Source of the DNA: Toxoplasma gondii ME49
Taxonomy: Eukaryota > Apicomplexa > Conoidasida > Eucoccidiorida > Sarcocystidae
Direction of reading: 5' to 3'
DNA: 64,000 bases
NCBI RefSeq assembly: GCF_000006565.2
Contig: NC_031469.1
Location: forward strand, 1,485,716-1,549,715
The notes beneath the pieces are model-generated. The model had not been told where the DNA came from and did not search any database. It saw only the letters and a program-made list of their open reading frames with translations. Below, in pieces: positions 1 through 10,520 of the stretch. Position 1 is the first letter of the stretch, and the number at the start of each line of letters is the position of its first letter. Made by a program: the position numbers and the translations under genes.

Positions 1-192
1 CTTCGCTCTCTGGTCACCGTCTCTGTGAGGCTTTCTGACCAGCACCGCTTGGAGGCCTCCGGAAATAGTCAAACAAACACAGACTCTGGTGTGACATGCT
101 GGGCATCTGACATTCTGGGATTAGCCATCTTGGTAAAGCTAGATAGGTGCCGAGTGCATTCGTTGCATTGTCTCTCGTCCGACGGGCTCCAC

Positions 193-853
193 GTTATTTC
201 GAATGCAGGGTATTCTCCATCAGCGATTTGGACTAAGACTTAACACAAAACGCCTGCAACCTCCGACGCACATACATCTGGAAATTTCACTTCTGATGAA
301 GGAGCATCCCCCATAGCCAGCATAGTGCGTTTCTTTTCGATGTCGCAATAGATCCGTACCTTTGTTAGCCCAGCTGTAAGAGTCGTGGCCACGCTCAGTT
401 CATTCTTCTCTTCATCGTAGGAATATCTCAACTGGGGCGTAAATTTCTCGACAGCCTGCCGCACTACCCAAGGGATGCCCAAATGTTGAGTCAGGGGACT
501 CATACTCTCGGACCTGTTTCGATTGAAGAGCCACTCGCCGAGGAATTGGTTGATCCGCTGAGAAGAACGCAATGGAGACTATATTTACTGTTGTTAACTG
601 TTGACATGTGTGGAGACAGGGCAAAACAAACTGTGCAGTATCGTTCGCACACACACTCCCCCCCAAAAGGATCATGTGTCGTAGCAGTTACTGTAGCTCG
701 AGGTGCCCGGTTGGTTCTCGACGTGTTTCACCTTCTCTGAGCGACCCTCTACATGGCTTTCACTAATCTCTCTGTGCAGCTTTCTCCTACCTTTTTGGTG
801 TCTTCCGTGCGCTCCCGCAGCGGCGTTTCAGTCGTGGAGGACGGGAGGGCTAC
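193..853. repeat. Left copy of a perfect 661-bp duplication
   Basis: Bases 193-853 reappear at 1875-2535 with a constant offset of 1682, and every open frame I compared across the two copies is identical. Identity stops sharply at 853/2535, where the flanks become unrelated. On the left, similarity to the second copy breaks down just before 193, close to where the second copy meets the run of Ns. The segment holds one complete exon (276-557, minus strand) and the last 63 bp of the preceding exon (791-853) of the gene described at 1958-3071. Whether this is a real tandem duplication or an assembly artefact cannot be decided here. Confidence 0.95.
276..853 (-). pseudogene. Partial copy of the lipocalin-like gene (exon 3 plus the end of exon 2)
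   Basis: This is the left copy of the exon block of the gene at 1958-3071. The whole third exon (557-276, 94 codons, phase 0 at both ends) is intact, with its acceptor and a GTATGT donor. Only the last 63 bp of exon 2 (853-791) are present, including its AAG|GTAGGA donor. Upstream of 853 the sequence is unrelated, so the 5' half of exon 2 and exon 1 are missing. If the duplication is real, this is a truncated copy, or downstream duplicated exons of the same transcription unit. If it is an assembly artefact, it is not a separate locus. Reading past the donor, the frame stops at 240-242. Confidence 0.5.
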
Positions 854-1847
854 GGTCGGATGAGCAGGTTTATCACGTTACAGGTGACGAGAGGGAGCGA
901 TCGTGGAAAGGTCACCAACAGCCGATTAGCAGGTTTTCAATGAAGTGAGGAACTCTATGGTTCCTTGCAAATTTCATCCGGAAATAAGTGTTCCTTAACC
1001 TGACTTCATTTTCCGATGTCGAGGCGCTTTCCGTAAGCTTCTCCCGAGAGCCACAGGATACGGTTTTGCTGCGTTCGGAAAACAGTAGCCCATAGTTCCT
1101 TTGTCGTAGTGAACTGTGACAAAGTAAAGGAGTAAAGGACGCACGAGCCAGCTTCACCAGCAACATTCAGGGTGTGTACACTTGACAAAAGAGGTGGATT
1201 TCGTCGTACAAGCTGCCTCAGTCATCTCTGTTCCACTCCGGGCAGCAGTGTCGATTCCAAGCCATGTTTCGCTCTAGAAACAGGCATTCCAACTAACATG
1301 GTGCCAGCAATCCCGTGAGCGACAGCGTTGCGTGCCGCCAGCAGCACAACAACGGAATAGAAATGAAATTCCCTAAGTTATCATTTTTCCTAAGCTACCA
1401 CGAGGTTTCGCCACTTTCCTTCGTGGATCCGAATCTTTCACTGGGAAAGCTCCTGGCTACGAAGATGCCATGTAGCGCGTTGGCGGAGCGTGGCGCTCTC
1501 TTTTTTGATGCTGGGAGGATGGTCCATCATGAGGGCTGCCGACAGCGAGGATCAGTAAAGAGGGAGTATGTTGTAACTGTCGACACGAGGAGGACACAGG
1601 GAACGAAACCCCTAGCACTGCGATGGAACTCATGCAACGGCCTTAGATCACGTAAATTTTCCTGCCCACGCCGCTTCCTAACTTTTTCATCCGGCCTCCG
1701 CTGCCCCATCCGGCTAAGTCCACAGTACTGCTGCATGATCTACCCACCTGTTACGGTTGGCATCAAGACGCGCAAGAATGACACCGGGAAGCTACAGTCG
1801 TCCGGAGACACAGATTTGCTAGGCGATAGCAATTCGAAACAAAGAAT
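854..1847. other. Non-coding stretch between the two duplicate copies
   Basis: This holds only short frames with no protein-like composition or matched splice sites. It ends at the assembly gap. The downstream exons of the minus-strand lipocalin-like gene should lie in or beyond the gap, but I could not recognise one here. Confidence 0.4.
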
Positions 1848-1867
1848 NNNNNNNNNNNNNNNNNNNN
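1848..1867. other. Assembly gap of 20 Ns
   Basis: A run of exactly 20 N. Such a short, round length looks like a placeholder of unknown true size. The perfect 661-bp duplicate begins directly on its right side, which suggests that repetitive sequence stopped the assembler here. Confidence 0.97.
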
Positions 1868-1874
1868 GGCTCCC

Positions 1875-2535
1875 GTTATTTCGAATGCAGGGTATTCTCC
1901 ATCAGCGATTTGGACTAAGACTTAACACAAAACGCCTGCAACCTCCGACGCACATACATCTGGAAATTTCACTTCTGATGAAGGAGCATCCCCCATAGCC
2001 AGCATAGTGCGTTTCTTTTCGATGTCGCAATAGATCCGTACCTTTGTTAGCCCAGCTGTAAGAGTCGTGGCCACGCTCAGTTCATTCTTCTCTTCATCGT
2101 AGGAATATCTCAACTGGGGCGTAAATTTCTCGACAGCCTGCCGCACTACCCAAGGGATGCCCAAATGTTGAGTCAGGGGACTCATACTCTCGGACCTGTT
2201 TCGATTGAAGAGCCACTCGCCGAGGAATTGGTTGATCCGCTGAGAAGAACGCAATGGAGACTATATTTACTGTTGTTAACTGTTGACATGTGTGGAGACA
2301 GGGCAAAACAAACTGTGCAGTATCGTTCGCACACACACTCCCCCCCAAAAGGATCATGTGTCGTAGCAGTTACTGTAGCTCGAGGTGCCCGGTTGGTTCT
2401 CGACGTGTTTCACCTTCTCTGAGCGACCCTCTACATGGCTTTCACTAATCTCTCTGTGCAGCTTTCTCCTACCTTTTTGGTGTCTTCCGTGCGCTCCCGC
2501 AGCGGCGTTTCAGTCGTGGAGGACGGGAGGGCTAC
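1875..2535. repeat. Right copy of a perfect 661-bp duplication
   Basis: Identical to 193-853. This copy continues rightward into the rest of exon 2 and into exon 1 of the minus-strand gene, so it is the copy in its native context. Its left end is the N gap. Confidence 0.95.
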
Positions 2536-3071
2536 AGCTGTCAACGCGGCGCTTCCTGGACTTCGGGGAAGAGACGCGATGTACTGGTCGGTCGCCGCCG
2601 ACTGAGGGTCATAGGGGTAAAGGAGTCCGAACAAAAATGAGAACACTACACAAAGCCTTCCTGGAAAAAGTGCAGGATGTACGACACACAGTGCACCGCC
2701 TCGTGAGTGGGAGAGTACGCCCTCGTCTGAGTTCTCCGCTATGTCTTGAATGGTTAGTTAGAACCTTACTCTCAAACTCTCGAAGTGTGCGACCGGGGCG
2801 GTATCACCCCGATGGACATTTCATATGTCTACGAAGGATATACGACAACGTGGAGTGTTGGAGCTACGGGCAAACAAAACCACGAGTGCTATAGAGCCTT
2901 GAAGCTTGAGAAGACATGGAGAGAAGGTGAAGTCGGAGAAAACAACGTTTTCACAGTTCTCCCTACGAGTTGCCTGGTGTCGACATGAGGCACGGCCTCA
3001 TCGGATTTTTCGTCAGCGCCTTCGTCCTTGATCGCCGCGTGAGCAGCGAGACCGAAAACCGTCAGCGTCAT
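1958..3071 (-). CDS. Small protein with a possible lipocalin/FABP-like region (5' part, 3' end unresolved)
   Basis: Three phase-0 exons join cleanly: exon 1 3071-2967 (35 codons, ATG at 3071), exon 2 2601-2473 (43 codons) and exon 3 2239-1958 (94 codons). The donors are CTC|GTAGGG, AAG|GTAGGA and GAT|GTATGT. The acceptors of exons 2 and 3 end in CAG after pyrimidine tracts. The product starts MTLTVFGLAAHAAIKDEG, then has a Ser/Thr/Pro-rich linker. It then has a domain with LGEWLFNRNRSESM, HLGIPWVVRQAVEKF and alternating hydrophobic strands. The pattern (GxW near the start, 'LGIPWxVR', later beta strands ending KVRIYCD) recalls lipocalin or fatty-acid-binding proteins, which bind small hydrophobic ligands; this is inference only. 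If exon 3 is terminal instead, it reads 11 more residues to a stop at 1922. Exon 3 and part of exon 2 are duplicated on the left. Confidence 0.6.
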
Positions 3072-4104
3072 TTTATGCAGCACTGAAGCCTCAAAGAGAC
3101 TTGCTGCGACTCGACGCCCGGTCCGTGAGCACGGCTGCGCCGGTGGCGGCGAGAGGATAAGAAGAGGAGGGAAGAAACAACGGAGAAACCGCGTAAAGAA
3201 TGGAAGATGCGATGGCTGCCCAACTGTACTCGGAAGTCCAACGAGCCGGCAAGTCAAAGCAGTGGTTTCTTCCGCCTACAAGGACAAAGGACCAAGTAAA
3301 GAAGGGACACACCATACGTGGAAGAAGCTTTTTTCTGGGGAAATTGTGACGACTGAATTGTATCTCGCCATCGCGAAAACGACAAGCGTGCTTCCTTGCG
3401 CGTTGCGTTGGGGGTCACAGATTCACGCTTTTCACATCCAGCGCGTGCACCAGAAAAACGACGCCTAGTAGTGCAGGGAAATACAGACAGAAGCATGCAA
3501 AAAGCCACCCCATTCAGTGTAAACATGCTGTCTTCACACGGACCATGACCAAGGTCATGGGAAAAGGTAACATCCATCGTTCAGCGGCGGCGGTACAGAA
3601 AATCTGTCGAACGCCCCAATGCATGTAGGGATACACAAACAGTCATCCATAAACTACAGATGCGCTTACCCACAATTACACATCCTCACGGATGCCTTTT
3701 TCCCGACGGAGCTGCGGATTTAAGTTGCATGTGCGTCCTACCTCGTCACGCCGCACTGCGAAGCCGAATTCGTGCGCACTCAAGTCGCGTTCGGCCATCT
3801 CGAGTACAATCCGGAGCTGAAAATGACAATTGACAGAAAAAAGACGTCTCGGAGAAGGAACATGTGTCCACAGCAGGCGCTAAGATTGGCAAGACGGCTC
3901 TTCCGCAAGAACCCCATACAAACGACAGAGACACAGATGTGCACGCGAAGAACGCCAGGGTAAAATCGTACCAGGGTAGATCCGCTTGTCTCTCACACTG
4001 TGCTCGTTGCCTCCCTTTGTCGGTGACTCCAGGGCGGGATCAAAAAAGAACTGCAGATGACGTGTGCGGCAATTCACGCAAAGAAAAGTGTCTGCGACAG
4101 GTGA
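3072..4104. other. Intergenic region upstream of the lipocalin-like gene
   Basis: About 1 kb between the start of the lipocalin-like gene and the stop of the multi-pass membrane protein gene. Only short frames without matched splice sites are seen. It should hold the promoter of the first gene and the 3' UTR of the second; I recognise no specific site. Confidence 0.4.
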
Positions 4105-7100
4105 TTACAACCCCGAGACTAAGTCGTGAACAAAGCCGGACAGCCCCATATAATATGACGAAGAGAAAGAGAAATCCTGGCTAGGAACATAGCGAGAACA
4201 CACATGTACCTTCGAAGTGGTTGGCGGGACAGACCAGGAAACGAAGGAGAGAAGAATCGCTAGAATCGTCGCTTGGAGAGTCTGGAAGGACCATCCGGAT
4301 AACAACTCTTCTCCCCTCTGTCCCTGTTTCGCCTCCCCGACGGAAGCAGCCCCTTCCGCGGCTGGCACAGAGGCATGAGTGACGAAAAGCGTGAGGGAGA
4401 GGAAGGTGGAAGATGCTACTGCGACGAGAAGGAGGATCAGCTGGCTACCGAGGATGGGCAACCACAAATCAAGAATATCTGCGAAAGACTTCCCGCTGCC
4501 ACTGAATGCTCTGCGGGAGACAAGGATCTCGCGTCTTGCGCGAACAGACTGAAGGATGAGAGCAGCGAGGGAGAGAACGAGGAAGGGAACAAGAGAGCCG
4601 TGTACGGCGGCAAGAGGCAGGAGAAGGAGAAGAACGAAAGCGCGACGATACAGCAGACCTAAAGAGAACGGCTGCAAAAACGCCTGGAACTGCGGAGTCA
4701 GGGCCCGAGCCGATGTAGAGTCGAGCGACGGCAGAGACGGGACAACCTCGTCGAACTGCCCGATGCAGAGGAGAGAGAAAAGAACATCCAGAGTGAAAGA
4801 GAAAACAAAAGCCAGCAGGGCTGTCGAGAGAGGGATGTCCAGCGCTTGATTCGCTAGGAGGAGAAGAGCGAGGGAAGAGACCGAGAAGAAAAGTGACGAT
4901 ACCTCCAGATACGATTTGATCACAACGTCTGCAAAAGACAACGCATCGGGGGGAGGAGTCACACCAGGGAAACCATAATAGAACATGCTTCTTGAGAAGA
5001 GTATGTCTATCGTGCGAAAGCGGACGACGGAGACGAAAATGCAATATGTCAATAAAACAGCTTCTATCGGAACCGCAGACCCAACAGAGACAACAGACAA
5101 ACCGATACAGGGTTCCAACAGATCTCACGTCAGAAGATGCCAGAGGACGAAGAACACAGTGAAAGCCACAGGAAGCCGGACTTGTCCCGTTCGAACGGAG
5201 ATACTCACAAGAGGTGCATGCAAACAAGGACTATGTCCTGAGGGTCGACGACCCCACTGCACCTCACCACACGTACCAGGTTGTCTGACTGAACCATCGT
5301 TTCCAAGGTCTGTCCCTTCGTAGCGCGACACGGTCTCCGCACTCAAAGGGGCAGCCTCAGGGAGGCGAATGCCGACGAGCTTTCTGCCTATGCAGGAGGA
5401 CCAATAGGCTGCCACTCGGCACAGGAGAAGAAAAACGAGTGAGAGAAACAGAAGGTGTGCATTCTCAGCAAGGCCACAGAAAAGCTGTGTGACATCGACG
5501 GACTCCTGGAATTCTGCCAAAAAGCGGAAGGCACCAGTTGACGGCAGGGCCCAAGAAACGGCAGGGAAAACCGAACTCGGACAAGGAGCATCGACGCCGG
5601 CACCCGCTCTTGAACGAGATCGGCACGAACACACGGAAAAAATTTGATAGCTCGGCGAGAACAGCCACTTCAGCAGCGGTGCTTGAGTTAGGAACGATCG
5701 CAGCACCGTTCCTAGGGCAAGAGTATCCGGCGAACCCGGAAGCAGGGAAAAGCCGAGCCCGGCGAGGCACAACGAGAAGATAACCAGGTACAAACAGATG
5801 TACAGGCCGAGTCGTGTCGCATTTTCAATCGACAAGAACCTGAGGAAATACAGCAAGCAAGACAGTGATCGACGGTTCCTCAGGCAACGAAACATATCGC
5901 GTTTCGAAATTATAACATCTATCGACAAGTGTGCAACGAAACGTCGAACACAAGACCTCACATCCTGGAGACGAAACAAGCACTGTGAGAATGTGCAGTA
6001 GAATACTGTAAAGTGAGATATGTGAGAGAGTGCCTCCAACGGTAAAGGCAGTGAAGAGTACGGCTGACGAATCTGTTTAGTCAGGGGGCACTCGTTTTGC
6101 AATCGTATCCATTTGCGCGGGAAGTAGCTCAAAGAGCTTTTATTCGCAGTTGGCTCTGCGATCTACGAACACTTAATTCCACTTACGGAGAGCTCGATCG
6201 AGAGGAGAAGACCGGGTCCGCGTTCTCCCTCGTCTCAATCCGGCCATCCGTAAGCTCTCGGATCACTGGAACCCTTCGTGCCGGTGGCTCAGAAGCAGAC
6301 TGCGAGCACTCAGCCTGGTAGCTGTGAGGAGAGGGTTCGGCCGAGTTATCCACCACTCTAGTCGAACGGGAGCTCTGCTTCAGGAAAGCTCGACGGAACA
6401 GAGGATGTGCAGCGAAGGAGAGCCTTTCCGAAGGAGACGCCGCGAAGGCCAGGAGAGCCTCCACCTTCTGCCGAAGCGCATGCACTGGCCACTCGAAGAA
6501 GAGTAGTGACGAGAAAGGCGAGGCCGATGCAAGGGAAGAAGACGAAGAAGCGAACGAGGCAAACGGCGGCAGAGTAGATAAACCCAGAGTATACCGGAAG
6601 ATGGGGATCTGAACAAAGGACAGAAAGCAGTTTTCGAGTTCGATGGCATAACAGAAAGGGCAGAATACGGAACAGGTTGAGGCTGCGCGAGAACAGGGAA
6701 ACGCTTCAAGACGTTTCTTTCAAACTCACATAGAGAGAAGGGCCCAACTGTACGATAAAAGCGTGGATCGTTCCCGAGTTGATTGATGCACTAAAACGCT
6801 TCCCCTACCCTCCCCCACTCTGCTTCTTTACACTGTGACTGAAGTGCTGCAGTTGCACCACAAGGCAATGAAGAGGAGTCGCGTCTTATGTGCTAACATT
6901 CTCTTGTCCCGCTGCCACGTTTGGCCCTATACGCTCCCCGTTGTATTTCAAACGCATGCCACCCTCCAGTCTTCAATCCATTGCTTTCTTCGTGCATGTG
7001 ACTCACCAGGATTGTGAGCCGCTTGAGTTGAATCAGTAAAAAGAGGCAAACAGCAATTCCAACAAAGCCATTGAATACCATAGGCGAGTCCACCATCCCA

Positions 7101-10100
7101 CGAAGCACTTCTGTCACTGCTCCTGCCGCCACGGCAGCGACCGTCGCGCCTCTGACACCAGCCACTCCGGCACCCGGAGTTCCTGGAGCTGAGTTTGAGG
7201 ACCCCGCGAGTGACATCGCCTCTTTTGCAGCGTTGTCAAGGAGCGGCAACATGGCGGGAACGAGGCGCCGGAGAACATACCCCGCAAGAGAAAGCAACAG
7301 AAGGGTAACGAGGAGACGCCGAATCCAACGACCAAAGAGAGTGAAAGCAGCAGCTGGGTAACCGAAATACGCAGCCTGATGGAAATGGACATGAGACGAA
7401 ACGGCAACGTAGACCGAACAGAAGAACCAAAGAGACGATGGATGATAAGACGTGGCACGGACGCATCCGCATGAGAAGGCGCACGCGAAACGGAAAACAC
7501 AACGTCACAGTTTAAGAGCGGAAAAAAGATGGAACTTGCAGAGACGCTCAAGGGGAATCGCACCTACTGATTGTTGGAATCTAGGTCATTGAGTACAAGA
7601 CATACATTTGGGGAAGAACCAGTTCCCCAAAACCCGCCACATTTGGGAGACTCAAAGCAGTGGAAGGCACGTCATCCATGCAGCTGCCACGAAGAGCCGC
7701 ACTCAGCGGTGGCACATTTGAGCGGAAGAACTCGTGCATTACTGCTTCCAGATTTTGATCCAGTGCACAGCTAGGACGATAGAACTGAAATAAGCCTACA
7801 ACCAGGACGTCGTAGGACGCTGCAGACGCGACCGCCATAGGAGAACAGAGTGGCGGTGACGTGCCTCCTTTCTCAGCAGCGCGTCTCCGTCGACAGAGAC
7901 TCTGCGGGCAGCTGCCGATCCAGTTGGAAGCTTTGGCTTGAAGGACTGCCAGAAGCCGCGGTTGATGCAGCGGGAAGAAATCCTCGACGACGCCTGCTGC
8001 GATACAAACCTCCAAGACGCTCAGGCCCTGTCAATAAAGAATAGGAAGAAGCACGTCGGCCGGAAGTGGACAGACACACGGCCCGTGTCAGGGGCAATGC
8101 GGCAACGCAAAAATAGATCCGTATCCGAGACACGAATTATAGAGGCGGGGTGGAGGTACTCGACCTACTAGAAACACGGGAGAATGATGCCAGAATAGCA
8201 AGGACATATAAACAAGCGAGCAAGAAACCTCAACAACGGCGAAGCTCAGAAACAAATGGTGACCCCTAGCTTGCATCGCGCAAAAATTCCTATCAGTGAC
8301 GAACAGTAGAACGCACGGAGGCGCCAGCGTTACAATATGCGGCGCTACCCAGAAAAGGTAGTTTCAGAAACGCAGCTTTTTATTGGGAACATGCGTTACA
8401 AAGACACTAGCGTCAGAAGGCCAGGAACAAAGTGACTTGGCGCTCTGGAAAAAATCCTAGTTCCTTGTAATTCTGTTGCCATTCCGTCGTGTCATTTGCA
8501 AACATGGAAACGCACACTGTTCCGCCACGCCATCTCCCTTACTTGCAGGCTCGGATAAGGAGCATCGGCGCCAAATCGCATAGCGAATAGTTCGGACCTC
8601 ATCAACTCGATCGCTTCATTTGGAGTCAGAAACAATCGCGAATCTTTCCTGGGAAAGCGAACGCCGCACAGAGACGAGAGGAACTGCCGACAACGAGCAT
8701 AGCCCCGTGCGACTTACAACTCAAACGAAAAAATTCAGAGGCATTCGTTCTCTCAGTATATCTATGTGCTGACACGGGCTGCACGTGTATAGGTTCGTAG
8801 ATTGTTGCGCAGCATAAACAGTTTTCATCTGCTTTTGATCTGATGGCAATTCTCTGCCCTTTCTCATTCGTGCCCCCTCAATAGCAGAGGTCGTACCTGC
8901 CACCCTTGAAAAAAACTCTACAGGCCGATCTGTACGGAGCGAAGAAGACCCCGTCCGCGGTGAGCTTCAAGCCGCCCATTTCCTCCAGAACAAGGAGGAG
9001 TTTCTCACTGTCCGCTGTGACAACTACGAATTTGCTTTTACAGTCGGAAGACGCCGGCCCCCGAAACAAAAGGCGGCTGAACGGAAATCCCCGAGCCAGT
9101 CTTGCGCTGAAGGATTTCTTCGCATCTCGGCTACATGCTTCGACTTCAGAGACCACCCGAAGCACTGGGTGGCCTCGCAGCTTATTCACAAGATACTGTT
9201 GAAGACGCAGGAGCACGGCTCTCTCAGAGCCCAGCAATGCATGCGACTCGTCGCGAGCGCCGGAGCCCATAGAACGCAGAACCAGCAACAGCTGACTCGG
9301 ATTGTTCTCAGAACTCCGGGAAGAACTCAGGTGCCCAGGAGGCGTGGCGGCTCTGGAAAGCAGCGAATGGGACACGCGCCTGCCACAGACACTTGCGGCG
9401 GGAGACAGCAGAGAAGACACTGACGAGAGTTTTCTTTCTTCAACACCGTCTCTGTCGGAAAACCTCTTGTCCTTGCGAGCAGGGACGGACGACCGCGCCG
9501 GATCTGCGGTTCTGGAGTGCGGCGAAAAAAGGGGTAAAAAATGTTGACTCAGGAAGGCTGGAAGCGGGAACTTCGAAGGGAAGCACAGAGGGCCCGAGTC
9601 GCTTGGTGTGGCAGAAATCAGCGAAGGTGATGCACTTCTCGGCATAGAACTTCCTGACCGATACGGCCGCGAGGACGACGACATCCGGCGGCGGAGCTGA
9701 GACACGGCGAAGGCGCACACAAGACCTAAGCCAGAATTAAGACAGTAGGCGTAGGAGCTGCACCAAGCCCGCCAAATAAACAACGAAGGGGGGAACCAAA
9801 CTCCAACACCTGCAAGTGACATCGACTTCCTACGACGCATTACAGAGTGCATCCGAGTCGGGTTTCTCAGCGTCGTCGCCACATGTACGTGGCCATGTGC
9901 GCACGGTAGTAAAAGTAGGCAAGAGCACCAGCGCAAAACATAAGGACTAGTTTGTGTGCCCTCGCGAGAGAGGCATACGCGACGGACTGTAAAACTCTTC
10001 ATTTCCCGTGTGCTCTAAGGCTGGCTCAGCTCCGGAAGGCTGCGCGAGCAAACGATATCCTAGCCACGTGAGTCACACACAGAGCTGATGGTTCCCGGAG

Positions 10101-10520
10101 GAGCACCGCAGCGCGTTTGGTAAGCACACCCTATAACCAGAAGGCTGGTAATTGCTAGACCAGCAGCATTTGTTCTTTAGGTTGAACAGCGTCGACCCGC
10201 AGTGACTGAGTAGCTACAACCGCACAGTCATCATGGCGAAACAGACGAGATTTGGTGAAAGATGAGCAGTCAGCATTGCTCCGGAGACAGAGGTGCACCA
10301 GAAGCATTACCGTAACAGAACGCACAGAGGAATCTTGCCCAAGAGCGTGGTCAGCCTCGCGGGGTCGTTGCTGGAAATACAGCGCCTGCTCCTGAAGACG
10401 CTGCTGTTGCCACACCTGTGCATGGTAGCTCTTCAATTCCACCTGCTGACGACGCACGAGGTCCAGCAGATAGTCCAGCTGCTGCCGCATCGTTTCGACA
10501 TTCTCGTCGGCCCCCTCCAT
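4105..10520 (-). CDS. Large uncharacterised multi-pass membrane protein with coiled-coil N-terminus
   Basis: I do not recognise the family. Proposed exons are: 1, 10520-10311 (70 codons, ATG at 10520, Gln-rich coiled coil, donor ACG|GTAATG); 2, 9696-8897 (Ser-rich, then a folded-looking region ending near ADGVFFAPYRSACRVFFKGG); 3, 8019 to about 7600; 4, 7375-7007; 5, 6608-6187 (donor GTAAGT); 6, about 5956-5277; 7, 5123-4105. The phases of 1/2, 2/3, 4/5, 5/6 and 6/7 agree; the 3/4 junction does not resolve. The product is roughly 1300 residues. The first 500 are soluble, and about 11 hydrophobic spans follow. Examples are in exon 4 (VFNGFVGIAVCLFLLIQL), exon 6 (two spans) and exon 7 (six or seven spans). 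It is probably an endomembrane or plasma-membrane protein. An alternative 3' end exists, because an AAG|GTACAT donor near 4208 could remove the last 34 residues. Confidence 0.6.

Noticed and set aside
1315..1998. Frame that crosses the N gap
   Set aside because: It is open only because Ns are not read as stops; the two sides are different contigs.
2385..2894. Plus-strand 169-codon frame
   Set aside because: Antisense to exon 2 of the lipocalin-like gene and crosses the duplication boundary.
4469..5227. Minus-strand 252-codon Arg/Ser-rich frame
   Set aside because: Out-of-frame shadow of the last exon of the membrane protein; the accepted frame gives regular hydrophobic spans and a phased junction.
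4105..10520. Idea that the membrane protein is the nucleoporin NDC1
   Set aside because: NDC1 has its membrane spans at the N-terminus and a soluble C-terminus; here the order is reversed, and no NDC1 motif was seen.
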